Under the pieces are notes generated by a model. It saw only the letters and a program-made list of their open reading frames with translations. It did not search any database and was not told where the DNA came from. Made by a program: the position numbers and the translations under genes. A DNA stretch of 64,000 nt from Gordonia sp. KTR9. Lineage in GTDB: Bacteria > Actinomycetota > Actinomycetes > Mycobacteriales > Mycobacteriaceae. Shown piece by piece: positions 10,946-19,336 of this stretch; position 1 is the stretch's first letter; every line of letters starts with the position of its first letter. The stretch spans positions 1,612,001 to 1,676,000 of the forward strand of contig NC_018581.1 of the NCBI RefSeq assembly GCF_000143885.2. Reading direction: 5' to 3'.

Positions 10946-12091
10946 ATGCCCCGTAGACCCTTCGCTGTCGTCGCGTCGACAGTCGTCGCCCTGCTGCTCG
11001 GGCTGTCGGCGGTCGCCATGCCGGGCTCCGCCGTGGCCGCCGCACCCGCCGACGGGTTCGTGTTCACCACCACCGAGGTCGCCGACGACGAACTCCCGTC
11101 GGCTGCCCGATCGGGGACCCGGATCACCTACGCGACGCGCGATCAGAACGGACGTCCGGCGATGTCGAGCGGCGTGTACTGGGTGCCCGAGGGCGTGCCG
11201 CCCGCCGGCGGCTGGCCGATCGTCTCCTGGGCGCACGGGACGGTGGGCCTTGCCGATGAGTGCGCGCCGACCCTGCACCGCCTCGGCGACGGCGTCGAGG
11301 CGCCGGTGCGGGCGGCACTCGACGCCGGCTACGCGGTCACCGCAACCGACTACGCCGGGCTTGGATCGGCGGGGGAGACGGAGTACCTCGGCGGCCGGGC
11401 GGCCGCGTATTCGGTACTCGACATGATCCGGGCGGCACGGTCGGTCGACCCCTCACTCGGGTCGCGGTGGGTGTCGACGGGTCATTCGCAGGGCGGTCAC
11501 GCCGCGCTGCATGCGGGCCGCCTCGCCGCGGAGCACGCACCCGAACTGCCGGTCGCCGGCATCGTCGCGATCGCCCCGGTGTCGTCGCTGGAGAACCTCT
11601 TCGGACTGTTCGGCCCCCGCGTCCCGGGCCTCGGCGCGCTGAATGTCCTCAGTGCGCCGTTCCTGTTCACCCTCGCCGGTCTCGACCACGCCCATCCGGA
11701 GCTCGGTGTCGCCGACTTCCTGACCGCCGACGGCAAGCGTTTCCTCGACCGGGCGCGCGCCCGGTGCAACGGCGATCTGGTCGACGCGCTGCGGTCGGTG
11801 TCACCGGGTTCACTCGTCGCGTCGTCGTTCACCGACGAGCAGGAGTTCCGCGACGCCCTGCGCGAGTACGCGGAGGTCCCCACGTCCGGATATCCGGCGA
11901 AAGTCACGCTGGCACATGGGTTTCTCGATCCGGTGCTGCCCTACCCGCTGTCCCGGTCCCTGCGGTCGGCGATGCGCGACGCGGGCACCGACGTCGACCT
12001 CAAGACCTACGCGCGTGCCGATCACAGCAGCGTCGTCGACGAGTCGCTGCCCGACGTGATGACAGCGATCCGGGAGTCGTTCGGCCGCTGA
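10946..12091 (+). CDS. Secreted lipase-family alpha/beta hydrolase
   Basis: The 381-residue product begins with a signal peptide (MPRRPFAVVASTVVALLLG...SAVAA, predicted cleavage near residue 33). The mature part is an alpha/beta hydrolase of the secretory-lipase (LIP) type: oxyanion region VSWAHGT, nucleophile elbow GHSQGG with Ser181, a likely catalytic Asp in HGFLDPVLPY and His in RADHSSVVD. It probably hydrolyses acyl esters outside the membrane. Two Cys residues (DECAPTL and ARCNGD) could form a disulfide. It follows ispE by 17 nt but has its own -10-like element. Convergent with the Uup-type ATPase downstream, with a hairpin between. Substrate unknown. Confidence 0.85.
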   Translation: MPRRPFAVVASTVVALLLGLSAVAMPGSAVAAAPADGFVFTTTEVADDELPSAARSGTRITYATRDQNGRPAMSSGVYWVPEGVPPAGGWPIVSWAHGTVGLADECAPTLHRLGDGVEAPVRAALDAGYAVTATDYAGLGSAGETEYLGGRAAAYSVLDMIRAARSVDPSLGSRWVSTGHSQGGHAALHAGRLAAEHAPELPVAGIVAIAPVSSLENLFGLFGPRVPGLGALNVLSAPFLFTLAGLDHAHPELGVADFLTADGKRFLDRARARCNGDLVDALRSVSPGSLVASSFTDEQEFRDALREYAEVPTSGYPAKVTLAHGFLDPVLPYPLSRSLRSAMRDAGTDVDLKTYARADHSSVVDESLPDVMTAIRESFGR

Positions 12092-12111
12092 CGAGATCCT
12101 TCGCCGACGAC

Positions 12112-12132
12112 GACCGGCCCGGGCCGCCGGTC
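12112..12132. terminator. Hairpin between convergent lipase and Uup-type genes
   Basis: A perfect 7-bp inverted repeat (GACCGGC at 12112-12118, GCCGGTC at 12126-12132) with a GC-rich 7-nt loop, overlapping the stop codon of the minus-strand gene. It has no T-tract, as is common in actinobacteria. It could end transcription in both directions. Confidence 0.5.
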
Positions 12133-13954
12133 ATTCGAGGGCTTCGCCGAGCTCCATCCAGCGGTCCTCGACCTCGGCCAGCTCGGTCTCCATGGCGCGG
12201 ATGCGTTCGGTCTCGGCGGCGAGCCCCTGGTAGTCGGACTGATCATGGTCGGCCAGCGCCGCTCGCGCGGAGTCGATCGTGCTGTGCAACTTGTCGATCC
12301 GACGCTCCAGGGCGGCCAGCTCCTTGTTCGCCGCGCGCAGCTCCGCGCCGCTCAGGGCCGAACCCGACCCACCGCCCGTCGACGTCGAACGGCCCGAACC
12401 CGAACCGCCCGAACCCGATCCGGAGGCGGTCGCCTTCGACTGCGCCGCACGGAGTTTCAGGAACTCGTCGACCCCGTTCGGGAGGTGTCGCAACTTGCCG
12501 TCGAGGACGGCGAACTGCTGATCGGTGACCCGTTCGAGGAAGTACCGGTCGTGCGAGACGACGATGAGCGTGCCCGGCCAGGAGTCGAGAAGATCCTCGA
12601 GCGCGGCGAGCATGTCGGTGTCGAGGTCGTTGGTCGGCTCGTCGAGGATCAGCACGTTCGGGGCGTCGAGGAGGATCAACAGCAGCTGCAGGCGTCGCTT
12701 CTGTCCGCCGGACAGATCTCGGACCGGGGTGGAGAGCTGCGCGCTGTCGAAGCCCAGCCGTTCGAGCAGCTGCGACGGCGAGAGTTCCTGCGCCTTCGAT
12801 CCGGCGCCGAAGGTGTAGGTGGTCTGCAGTTCCGTGATGACCACGCGGACCGGATCGTCGAGGTACCGGTCGAGGTCGTCGAGGCGCTGGGTCAGGGTGG
12901 CGACCTTGACCGTCTTGCCGCGCTTGACCCGTCCGCCGGTCGGCTCCACCGTCCCGGCGATGAGACCGAGCAGCGTGGACTTGCCCGCGCCGTTGACCCC
13001 GAGGATGCCGGTGCGCTCACCCGGCGCGAGCCGCCACTCGACGCCGTCGAGGACGTTGCGCTCGCCGTAGGACACCGACACGTCGAGCAGGTCGACGACG
13101 TCTTTGCCGAGACGTGCGGTGGCCAGGGACTGCAGGGCGACGGTGTCGCGAACCGGCGGTACGTCGGCGATCAGTGCGTTGGCCGCGTCGATCCGGAACT
13201 TCGGCTTGGATGTCCGTGCCGGGGCGCCCCGACGCAACCAGGCCAGTTCCTTGCGTGCCAGGTTCTGCCGGCGCGCCTCGATGGTCGCGGCCTGCCGGTC
13301 GCGTTCGACGCGCTGCAGGATGTAGGCGGCGTATCCGCCCTCGAACGGTTCGACGATCCGGTCGTGTACCTCCCAGGTGACGGTGCAGACCTCGTCCAGG
13401 AACCACCGGTCGTGGGTGACGACCATCAGTCCGCCGGCGTTGGCCGGCCAGCGGCGCTTGAGGTGCTGTGCGAGCCAGGTGATGGCCTCGACGTCGAGGT
13501 GGTTGGTCGGCTCGTCCAGCGCGAGGACGTCGTGCTCACCGGCCAGCAGCCGTGCCAGGGACACCCGGCGTCGCTGACCACCCGACAGCGACGCGGTGGG
13601 CGCGGTCCACTCGACGTCCCCGAGTAGTCCCCCGATGACGTCGCGGACGCGGGCGTCGCCCGCCCATTCGTGTTCGGGACGGTCACCGACGACGGCGTGC
13701 CCGACGGTCTCGTCGTCGTCGAACACGTCGACCTGATCCAGGACGCCGACACGCACGCCGCCCCGGACGGTGACGCGACCGGAATCGGGCTGCATCCGTC
13801 CGGCGAGCATCGCCAATAGGCTCGACTTGCCGTCGCCGTTGCGCCCGACGATGCCGATGCGGTCGCCCTCGTTGACGCCGAGGGACACCGACTCGAAGAC
13901 CTTGGTGGTCGGGTATTCCAGGCCTAGGGTTTCCGCGCCGAGTAGATGAGCCAC
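12131..13954 (-). CDS. ABC-F family ATPase, Uup-like
   Basis: The 607-residue product has two ABC ATPase modules and no membrane segments: Walker A GRNGDGKSS, signature SLSGGQRRR and Walker B ALDEPTNHLD in the first, and GVNGAGKST, DLSGGQKRR and LILDEPTNDLD in the second. An arm/linker lies between them and a C-terminal coiled coil (about 530-607, ELAALERRIDKLHSTID) follows a Ser/Gly-rich linker. The C-terminal coiled coil is the mark of Uup-type ABC-F proteins, which act on ribosomes and influence precise excision in E. coli. GTG 13954 is supported by a TAGCGT hexamer 7 nt upstream; the frame stays open further upstream. Subfamily assigned from layout. Confidence 0.88.
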   Translation of the reverse strand: MAHLLGAETLGLEYPTTKVFESVSLGVNEGDRIGIVGRNGDGKSSLLAMLAGRMQPDSGRVTVRGGVRVGVLDQVDVFDDDETVGHAVVGDRPEHEWAGDARVRDVIGGLLGDVEWTAPTASLSGGQRRRVSLARLLAGEHDVLALDEPTNHLDVEAITWLAQHLKRRWPANAGGLMVVTHDRWFLDEVCTVTWEVHDRIVEPFEGGYAAYILQRVERDRQAATIEARRQNLARKELAWLRRGAPARTSKPKFRIDAANALIADVPPVRDTVALQSLATARLGKDVVDLLDVSVSYGERNVLDGVEWRLAPGERTGILGVNGAGKSTLLGLIAGTVEPTGGRVKRGKTVKVATLTQRLDDLDRYLDDPVRVVITELQTTYTFGAGSKAQELSPSQLLERLGFDSAQLSTPVRDLSGGQKRRLQLLLILLDAPNVLILDEPTNDLDTDMLAALEDLLDSWPGTLIVVSHDRYFLERVTDQQFAVLDGKLRHLPNGVDEFLKLRAAQSKATASGSGSGGSGSGRSTSTGGGSGSALSGAELRAANKELAALERRIDKLHSTIDSARAALADHDQSDYQGLAAETERIRAMETELAEVEDRWMELGEALE

Positions 13955-13961
13955 CCGACAA

Positions 13962-13967
13962 ACGCTA
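13962..13967 (-). promoter_or_regulatory. -10 element, leaderless-type, for Uup-like gene
   Basis: TAGCGT on the minus strand, 7 nt before GTG 13954. Confidence 0.4.
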
Positions 13968-13986
13968 GTGGGTGGCCGGTGTCGGG

Positions 13987-14865
13987 CTAACGGCGGATGG
14001 CCCCGTTGATCATGGCTGCGAAGGCGACGGCGCCGGCCTGGTTGACGTGGAATGGCAGGGCGATGCGATTCGACAGCGAGCTCTCGTACCAGGGGCTGAT
14101 CAGGTTGCACGCATCGTGCCCCGCCGATCGGCGGTTGGCGTCGATGAAGGTGCCACCGACCTTGGTCGACGCCCGCCAGAGCGCGCCGTTGGCGCGGTTG
14201 AAGACCTCACGCATCCACCGGGCGTCGGGGTCGCTCAGCGGGACGAGCGGCCAGCATCCGCTGAACCCGATGAAGCCACCCAGGCCGACGACGATGATCT
14301 GGGCGTTGGGTGCCTTCTTCCGGACTGCGCGAAGCGCCGGGGTCACCCGGCTCTCCATCAGGTCGATCCGACGCCGGACCTCGTTCTCGAGGCCGCGGTT
14401 GTGGCGGCAGCGCCGGTCGGTGAACGCGGGCGTCCGGCATTGGTTCAGGATCGCGTTCCACCGCATGTCGTTGCCGCCGATGCTCACCGTGATCAGTTGC
14501 GCGTCGCGCGGGACCAGATGCAGCTGAATCGGCTTCGTGCCACCGCTGGTGTGTTGTGGGGCCTGGTACAGGTGCGCCGCCTGGGCGCCCGCGCACGAGG
14601 CGTCGATGAAACGTCGCGGCAGAGTGGCCCCGGCGACGAGGGTCGGGTAGTTGAACGCCGACCGCTTGCAGCCTCCGAAATACGCGGGGGTCGGGGTGTA
14701 GAAGCTCCCGGACGCACGCGAATCACCGAGCGCCACGTAGGTGCCACCGGTGTAGCGCGCCGGGGCCGCCTGCGCGGGCGCGGACACCGCTGCCATCAGC
14801 GACACCACGAACGCGGTGACCAGCACCGTCGCCAATACTCGGACCCCACCCCGGACAAACCCCAC
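13987..14865 (-). CDS. Secreted SGNH/GDSL-family hydrolase
   Basis: The 292-residue product has a signal peptide (hydrophobic VLATVLVTAFVVSLMAAVSA, probable cut after PAQA). The mature domain carries SGNH blocks: TYVALGDSRASG (block I Ser), ITVSIGGNDMRW (block III Gly-x-Asn-Asp) and a late SAGHDAC as a candidate for the Asp/His block V. Several Cys residues suggest disulfides. Family members are secreted esterases or lipases. GTG 14865 is preferred over TTG 14868 immediately before it. It lies downstream of the acyl-CoA dehydrogenase genes on the same strand, but a hairpin near 15045-15116 separates them. Substrate unknown. Confidence 0.82.
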   Translation of the reverse strand: MGFVRGGVRVLATVLVTAFVVSLMAAVSAPAQAAPARYTGGTYVALGDSRASGSFYTPTPAYFGGCKRSAFNYPTLVAGATLPRRFIDASCAGAQAAHLYQAPQHTSGGTKPIQLHLVPRDAQLITVSIGGNDMRWNAILNQCRTPAFTDRRCRHNRGLENEVRRRIDLMESRVTPALRAVRKKAPNAQIIVVGLGGFIGFSGCWPLVPLSDPDARWMREVFNRANGALWRASTKVGGTFIDANRRSAGHDACNLISPWYESSLSNRIALPFHVNQAGAVAFAAMINGAIRR

Positions 14866-15044
14866 CAACGCACACCACTTCCGCTACCCGCCGATTGCTC
14901 AGGGAATCTTAAGGCACGACCGGCGGACGGGAAACCGGACTGGGCTGAGCGTTCACCGGGGTTGTCGGTACGCATCGGTCGCCTGTTACCGCGGGCTGCG
15001 CGAACTTTGCGGGGGGCGTGAGCGGCGGATATCACACGAGCAGG

Positions 15045-15116
15045 CTGAAGACCACCCGTAGGAAACGGACAGCTGCCGATGGGTCGCCCGACCCGGCTCC
15101 GTGGGGTGGTTTTCAG
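15045..15116 (-). terminator. Hairpin after acyl-CoA dehydrogenase genes
   Basis: The arms CTGAAGACCACCC (15045-15057) and GGGTGGTTTTCAG (15104-15116) pair in 12 of 13 positions. The structure lies 35-106 nt beyond the stop codon of the acyl-CoA dehydrogenase at 15151, as expected for a terminator. The 46-nt loop is long, so another structured role is possible. Its ACCACCCGT core resembles the interspersed repeat at 61745-61796. Confidence 0.4.
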
Positions 15117-15150
15117 GGAGCGACAGTCGGAGCAGCGACCTGCATGACAC

Positions 15151-16308
15151 CTACAGGCCGAGGTCCTTGGCGATGATCGTCTTCATGACCTCGCTGGTGC
15201 CACCGTAGATGCGGGTGACGCGGGTGTCTGCGTACAGCCGGGCGATCGGGTACTCCAGGACGTAGCCGTACCCGCCGTGCAACTGCAGGCACTTGTCGAT
15301 GACCTTGCCGGCGGTCTCGGTGGCGAACAGCTTCGCGCGGGCCGCGTCCGGGACGGTGAGTTCGCCCTCGTTGTGGAGTTCGAGTGCGCGGTCGACGATC
15401 GCGCGGATCGCCTCGACCTCGGCAGAGCACTCGGCGAGCACGAACTTGGTGTTCTGGAACGCGGCAACGGGTTTGCCGAAGACGTCGCGCTCCTTGGTGT
15501 AGGCGATCGCATGCTGGACGGCTGCCGCGGCGGTGGCCGACGCCCCGACGGCGATGGTGAGTCGTTCCTGCGCGAGGTTGTGCGCCAGGTACGAGAACCC
15601 GGCTCCCTCCTCGCCGAGCCGGTCGGACACGGGAACCTCGACCGAACTGAACGAGAGCTCGGCGGTGTCGGAGGCCTTGAGTCCGATCTTCTCGATCTTG
15701 CGGCCGACCGAGAATCCCTCGGACTTGGTGTCCACCACCAGGATCGACAATCCGGCACGACGGTTCTCGGGATCGAAGGGTGCGGTCCGGGCGACGACGA
15801 GGACGCGATCGGCGAGTGCGCCGCCGGTGATGAACGTCTTCGCGCCGTCGAGTACGTAGTGCGATCCGTCCTCGGACAGCTTGGCGGTGGTCGAGATGTT
15901 GGCGAGATCAGAACCGGTGCCGGGTTCGGTCATCGCGATCGCGAACATCAGCTCGCCGGAACAGAATCCGGGCAGCCAGCGCTGCTTCTGCTCGTCGGTG
16001 GCGTACTCGACGAGGTAGGGGAGGATCAGGTTCGAGTGCACCGAGTAGCTGCCGAAGGTGACACCCGCGGCCGAGGTCTCCTCGGCGATCACCATCGAGT
16101 AGGTGAAGTCGGAGACACCGCCGCCGCCGTACTCCTCGGGCGCCTCGATGCCCAGGACGCCGAGTTCGCCGAGACGGTTGTAGAACTCACGCGGCGGATG
16201 TCCCTGTTTCTCCCAGTCGTGATAGACGGGCGCGACCTCCTTGGCGATGAAGTCCCGGACTGTCTTGCGGAACGATTCGTGGTCCTCGGTGAAGATGCGA
16301 CGCTGCAT
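15151..16308 (-). CDS. Acyl-CoA dehydrogenase
   Basis: The 385-residue product has the three ACAD regions: an N-terminal helical domain (FRKTVRDFIAKEVAPVYHDW, GVLGIEAPEEYGG), the middle beta domain with AMTEPGTGSDLANI and FITGGALADRVLVVART, and the C-terminal helical domain with LQLHGGYGYVLEYPIARLYADTRV and YGGTSEV, whose Glu is the expected catalytic base. It oxidises an acyl-CoA thioester to the 2-enoyl-CoA using FAD and passes electrons to ETF. Chain specificity is not readable. It follows a second ACAD gene on the same strand by 55 nt, probably one transcript. Confidence 0.92.
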   Translation of the reverse strand: MQRRIFTEDHESFRKTVRDFIAKEVAPVYHDWEKQGHPPREFYNRLGELGVLGIEAPEEYGGGGVSDFTYSMVIAEETSAAGVTFGSYSVHSNLILPYLVEYATDEQKQRWLPGFCSGELMFAIAMTEPGTGSDLANISTTAKLSEDGSHYVLDGAKTFITGGALADRVLVVARTAPFDPENRRAGLSILVVDTKSEGFSVGRKIEKIGLKASDTAELSFSSVEVPVSDRLGEEGAGFSYLAHNLAQERLTIAVGASATAAAAVQHAIAYTKERDVFGKPVAAFQNTKFVLAECSAEVEAIRAIVDRALELHNEGELTVPDAARAKLFATETAGKVIDKCLQLHGGYGYVLEYPIARLYADTRVTRIYGGTSEVMKTIIAKDLGL

Positions 16309-16363
16309 GTGGTCCCTCGAAACTGTTGTGGGCGGACGGGTCTGACGACATTCGGCTCGGCGG

Positions 16364-17560
16364 TCACTTCTCGCGATATTCGCGCAGGAGTCCCTTGGAG
16401 ATGATCTGTTTCTGTATTTCGCTGGTGCCCTCGCCGATCAGCAGGAAGGGCGCGTCGCGCATCAGCCGCTCGATCTCGAACTCCTTCGAATAGCCGTAGC
16501 CACCGTGGATTCGAAAGCTGGCCTGGGTGACCTCGGCGCAGTACTCGCTGCACAGGTACTTGGCCATTCCGGCGGCGACGTCGTTGCGCTCGCCCGAGTC
16601 CTTCAGGCGTGCCGCATTGACCATCATCAGGTGTGCGGCCTCGACTTTCGTCGCCATCTCGGCCAGCGAGAACGCGATGGCCTGGTGTTCGGCGATGGGC
16701 TTGCCGAACGTGGATCGCTGCTGCGCGTACTTCACGCCGAGTTCGAATGCGCGCTGGGCGATCCCGCACGCGCGGGCGGAGACGTTGACGCGGCCGACCT
16801 CGACGCCGTCCATCATGTGCGCGAACCCGCGGCCGGGCTCGCCGCCGAGGATGTCGGACGCGGGTGCGCGATAACCGTCGAAGATCAGCTCGGTGGTGTC
16901 GATGCCCTTGTAGCCCATCTTGTCCAGCTTCCGCGGAATCGTCAGCCCGGGCCGCACCTCGCCGAAACCGGCGGCCTTTTCGACGAGGAAGGTGGTCAGG
17001 TTCTTGTGCGGCTTCTCGTTGCCCTCGTCGGTCCGGACCAGCGCGGCAACGAGAGTCGACGACCCGCCGTTGGTCAGCCACATCTTCTGCCCGTCGATGA
17101 TGTATCCGTCGTCTCCGTCGCGCTTGGCGCTCGTCTTGATCGCCGCCACGTCCGACCCCAGTTCCGGTTCGGACATCGAGAACGCGCCGCGCACCTCGCC
17201 GGTCGCCATCCGGGGGAGGAACCGCTGCTTCTGGTCGTCGGTCCCGTGCTGCCGGATCATGTACGCCACGATGAAATGGGTGTTGATCACCCCGGACACA
17301 CTCATCCAGCCGCGCGCGAGTTCCTCGACGCACAGCGCATAGGTCAGCAGGGATTCGCCGAGCCCGCCGTACTCCTCGGGGATCATCAGACCGAACAAGC
17401 CCATCTCGGCCATGCCGTCGACGATGGCCTGCGGGTACTCGTCGGCGTGCTCGAGCTCCTGCGCGGTGGGGATGATCTGTTTGTCGACGAACGAGCGGAC
17501 GTTGGACAGGATCTCGGTCTGGATCTCGGTGAGGCCCAAGGTCTGCGCGAGGCGGGTCAT
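16364..17560 (-). CDS. Acyl-CoA dehydrogenase
   Basis: The 398-residue product is a second ACAD: MGLFGLMIPEEYGGLG in the N-terminal domain, SMSEPELGSDVAAIKT and KMWLTNGGSSTLVAALVRT in the middle, and FRIHGGYGYSKEFEIERLMRDA with GEGTSEIQ (catalytic Glu) at the C-terminus. Here the usual 'MTEPGAGSD' reads SEPELGSD. It introduces a 2,3-double bond into an acyl-CoA with FAD. ATG 17560 (MTRLAQTLG) is chosen because it starts the conserved part; the upstream 14 open codons lack support. It is the first gene of a two-ACAD unit and is divergent from the thiolase gene. Confidence 0.9.
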   Translation of the reverse strand: MTRLAQTLGLTEIQTEILSNVRSFVDKQIIPTAQELEHADEYPQAIVDGMAEMGLFGLMIPEEYGGLGESLLTYALCVEELARGWMSVSGVINTHFIVAYMIRQHGTDDQKQRFLPRMATGEVRGAFSMSEPELGSDVAAIKTSAKRDGDDGYIIDGQKMWLTNGGSSTLVAALVRTDEGNEKPHKNLTTFLVEKAAGFGEVRPGLTIPRKLDKMGYKGIDTTELIFDGYRAPASDILGGEPGRGFAHMMDGVEVGRVNVSARACGIAQRAFELGVKYAQQRSTFGKPIAEHQAIAFSLAEMATKVEAAHLMMVNAARLKDSGERNDVAAGMAKYLCSEYCAEVTQASFRIHGGYGYSKEFEIERLMRDAPFLLIGEGTSEIQKQIISKGLLREYREK

Positions 17561-17874
17561 GGTGGTGGCTTGTCTCCGAAGTCGGTCGGGGTGCGATCGC
17601 ACCGTCGGGCGGGCGCGTGTGCGACTTCACACAGGTCCGTCTCACAGCATGCACTCCTCGACCGCGCTGAAGTAGTCGCGCTGAACTAAGGGAGCGATAG
17701 CGCGAGCCAATGGCACGCGCGCCTCCCATAGGCAGGGCCTCATCGACCGTGAGTGTGAACCGACTTGCCTGCCAGGCGCCCCGGTGGTCGGCTCGTCAGA
17801 ACGGGCGTTCACGTCCGCCGGCGTCGTACACGTCTGACACAACGTCATCCTTGCCCCGACATCGAGGAGTCCTC
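17561..17874. promoter_or_regulatory. Divergent intergenic region between ACAD operon and thiolase
   Basis: This 314-nt gap separates divergently read genes and must hold both promoters. It contains the perfect 14-nt palindrome GGTGCGATCGCACC at 17590-17603, only 30 nt from the ACAD start and a candidate operator. The thiolase ribosome-binding site CGAGGAG is near 17862-17868. Short open frames here show no recognisable domains. Confidence 0.35.
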
Positions 17875-19008
17875 ATGCGTGATGCAGTGATCGTCGACGC
17901 GGTCCGCGCGCCCATCGGCCGCCGTCGCGGCGCCCTGTCCGGGATCCATCCCGCCGACCTGTCCGCCCATGTACTCGAGGCGCTCGTCGAGCGGACCGGC
18001 ATCGATCCGGCTGTCGTCGACGACGTCGTCTGGGGCTGCGTCAGCCAGACCGCCGAGCAAGCGGGCAACGTCGCGCGAACGGCCGTGCTCGCCGCCGGCT
18101 GGCCCGAGAGTGTCCCCGGAACCACCGTCACGCGCGCCTGCGGGTCGAGCCAGCAGGCGGTCAGCATGGCGGCCGCGGCGGTCGCCTCGGGCCAGCAGGA
18201 CGTCGTCATCGCCGGCGGCGTCGAGTCGATGAGCCGGGTCCCGATGGGCAGCGCCGCGCCGAACGGCGAGCACCAGCCGCCCACGGTCCTCGACCGTTAC
18301 GGCGTCGACAGGTTCAGCCAGGGGATCGGCGCCGAGATGGTCGCCGCGAAGTGGGGATTGGATCGCACTCGCCTCGACGAGTACTCGCTGCGATCACACG
18401 ACCTCGCCGCGCAGGCGGCCGACCGCGGCGCCTTCGACGCCCAGCTGGCCCCGATCCCGGGAGTGCTCGAGGGCGACGAGGGAATCCGGCGCGGCGGCAC
18501 CCTCGAGTCGTTGGCCAAGCTCGCGCCGGCCTTCAGCGAGGACGGCGTCATCCACGCCGGCAACTCCTCGCAGATCTCCGACGGGTCCGGTGCCCTGTTG
18601 ATCATGTCCGGCGAGACCGCGAAGTCGCACGGTCTCACGCCGATCGCCCGAATCCACACCGCGGTCGTCGCCGCCGATGATCCGGTGATCATGCTGACCG
18701 GGCCGATCCCGGCAACGGCGAAGGCGCTCAAGCGTTCGGGGCTGTCGATCGACGACATCGGCGCCTTCGAGATCAACGAGGCGTTTGCCCCGGTGCCACT
18801 GGCCTGGCAGGCCGAGACCGGCGCCGACATCGAGAGACTCAACCCGCTGGGCGGCGCGATCGCGGTCGGCCACCCCCTGGGCGGGTCCGGCGCGATCCTC
18901 ATGACTCGGCTCGTCCATAACATGCGGGACAACGGGATTCGATACGGACTGCAGTCGATGTGCGAGGCCGGCGGGATGGCCAACGCCACCATTCTCGAAC
19001 TGCTCTGA
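17875..19008 (+). CDS. Thiolase family acetyl-CoA acyltransferase
   Basis: The 377-residue product is a thiolase: N-terminal DAVIVDAVRAPIGRRRGALSG, the nucleophilic Cys in TRACGSSQQAVSMAA, GGVESMSRVPMG, NEAFAPVPLAW, GHPLGGSGA with the active-site His, and the C-terminal MCEAGGMANATI with the second Cys. It cleaves 3-ketoacyl-CoA with CoA in beta-oxidation, or condenses acyl-CoAs in reverse. At 377 residues it is slightly shorter than FadA-type enzymes (about 390-400). ATG 17875 follows GAGGAG at good spacing. Divergent from the two ACAD genes and followed by a repeat region. Confidence 0.92.
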   Translation: MRDAVIVDAVRAPIGRRRGALSGIHPADLSAHVLEALVERTGIDPAVVDDVVWGCVSQTAEQAGNVARTAVLAAGWPESVPGTTVTRACGSSQQAVSMAAAAVASGQQDVVIAGGVESMSRVPMGSAAPNGEHQPPTVLDRYGVDRFSQGIGAEMVAAKWGLDRTRLDEYSLRSHDLAAQAADRGAFDAQLAPIPGVLEGDEGIRRGGTLESLAKLAPAFSEDGVIHAGNSSQISDGSGALLIMSGETAKSHGLTPIARIHTAVVAADDPVIMLTGPIPATAKALKRSGLSIDDIGAFEINEAFAPVPLAWQAETGADIERLNPLGGAIAVGHPLGGSGAILMTRLVHNMRDNGIRYGLQSMCEAGGMANATILELL

Positions 19009-19022
19009 CCACGGAGCCTCCG

Positions 19023-19312
19023 CCCTGAGATGCGAGGAGCGCAGGCGGTCCCGTCTGCTCCCTGAGGTGCGGGGAGCGTCGGCGGCCCCCTCTGCTCCCT
19101 GAGGTGCGGGGAGCGTCGGCGGCCCCCTCTGCTCCCTGAGGTGCGGGGAGCGTCGGCGGCCCCCTCTGCTCCCTGAGGTGCGAGGAGCGTAAGCGACGAG
19201 CCTCGAAGGGTCTCGTACGGCGACCCGCCAGACCCTTCGTGACGCTCGCAAGCTCGCTCCTCAGGGGTCTGGGTCGGGCTCGCAAGCTCGCTCCTCAGGG
19301 AGCAGCAAACAT
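19023..19312. repeat. Intergenic repeat: 37-bp tandem array plus inverted half
   Basis: The 328-nt gap after the thiolase holds no gene. Four 37-bp direct repeats run from 19023 to 19170 (starts 19023, 19060, 19097, 19134); the middle three are identical. A fifth, diverging unit starts at 19171 and leads into a CGAAGGGTC segment. The right half (about 19231-19304) carries the complementary pieces GACCCTTCG, GCTCGCAAGCTCGCTCC and CTCAGGGAGCA, so the whole can fold on itself. The same building blocks recur at 37849-37958 and 41551-41793. It looks like an interspersed element with one end amplified. Confidence 0.85.
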
Positions 19313-19336
19313 CACCACGAAAGGTACTGAACAACA

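Noticed and set aside
19023..19170. CRISPR-like array
   Set aside because: Units are contiguous 37-bp direct repeats with no unique spacers between them, and no cas genes are present.
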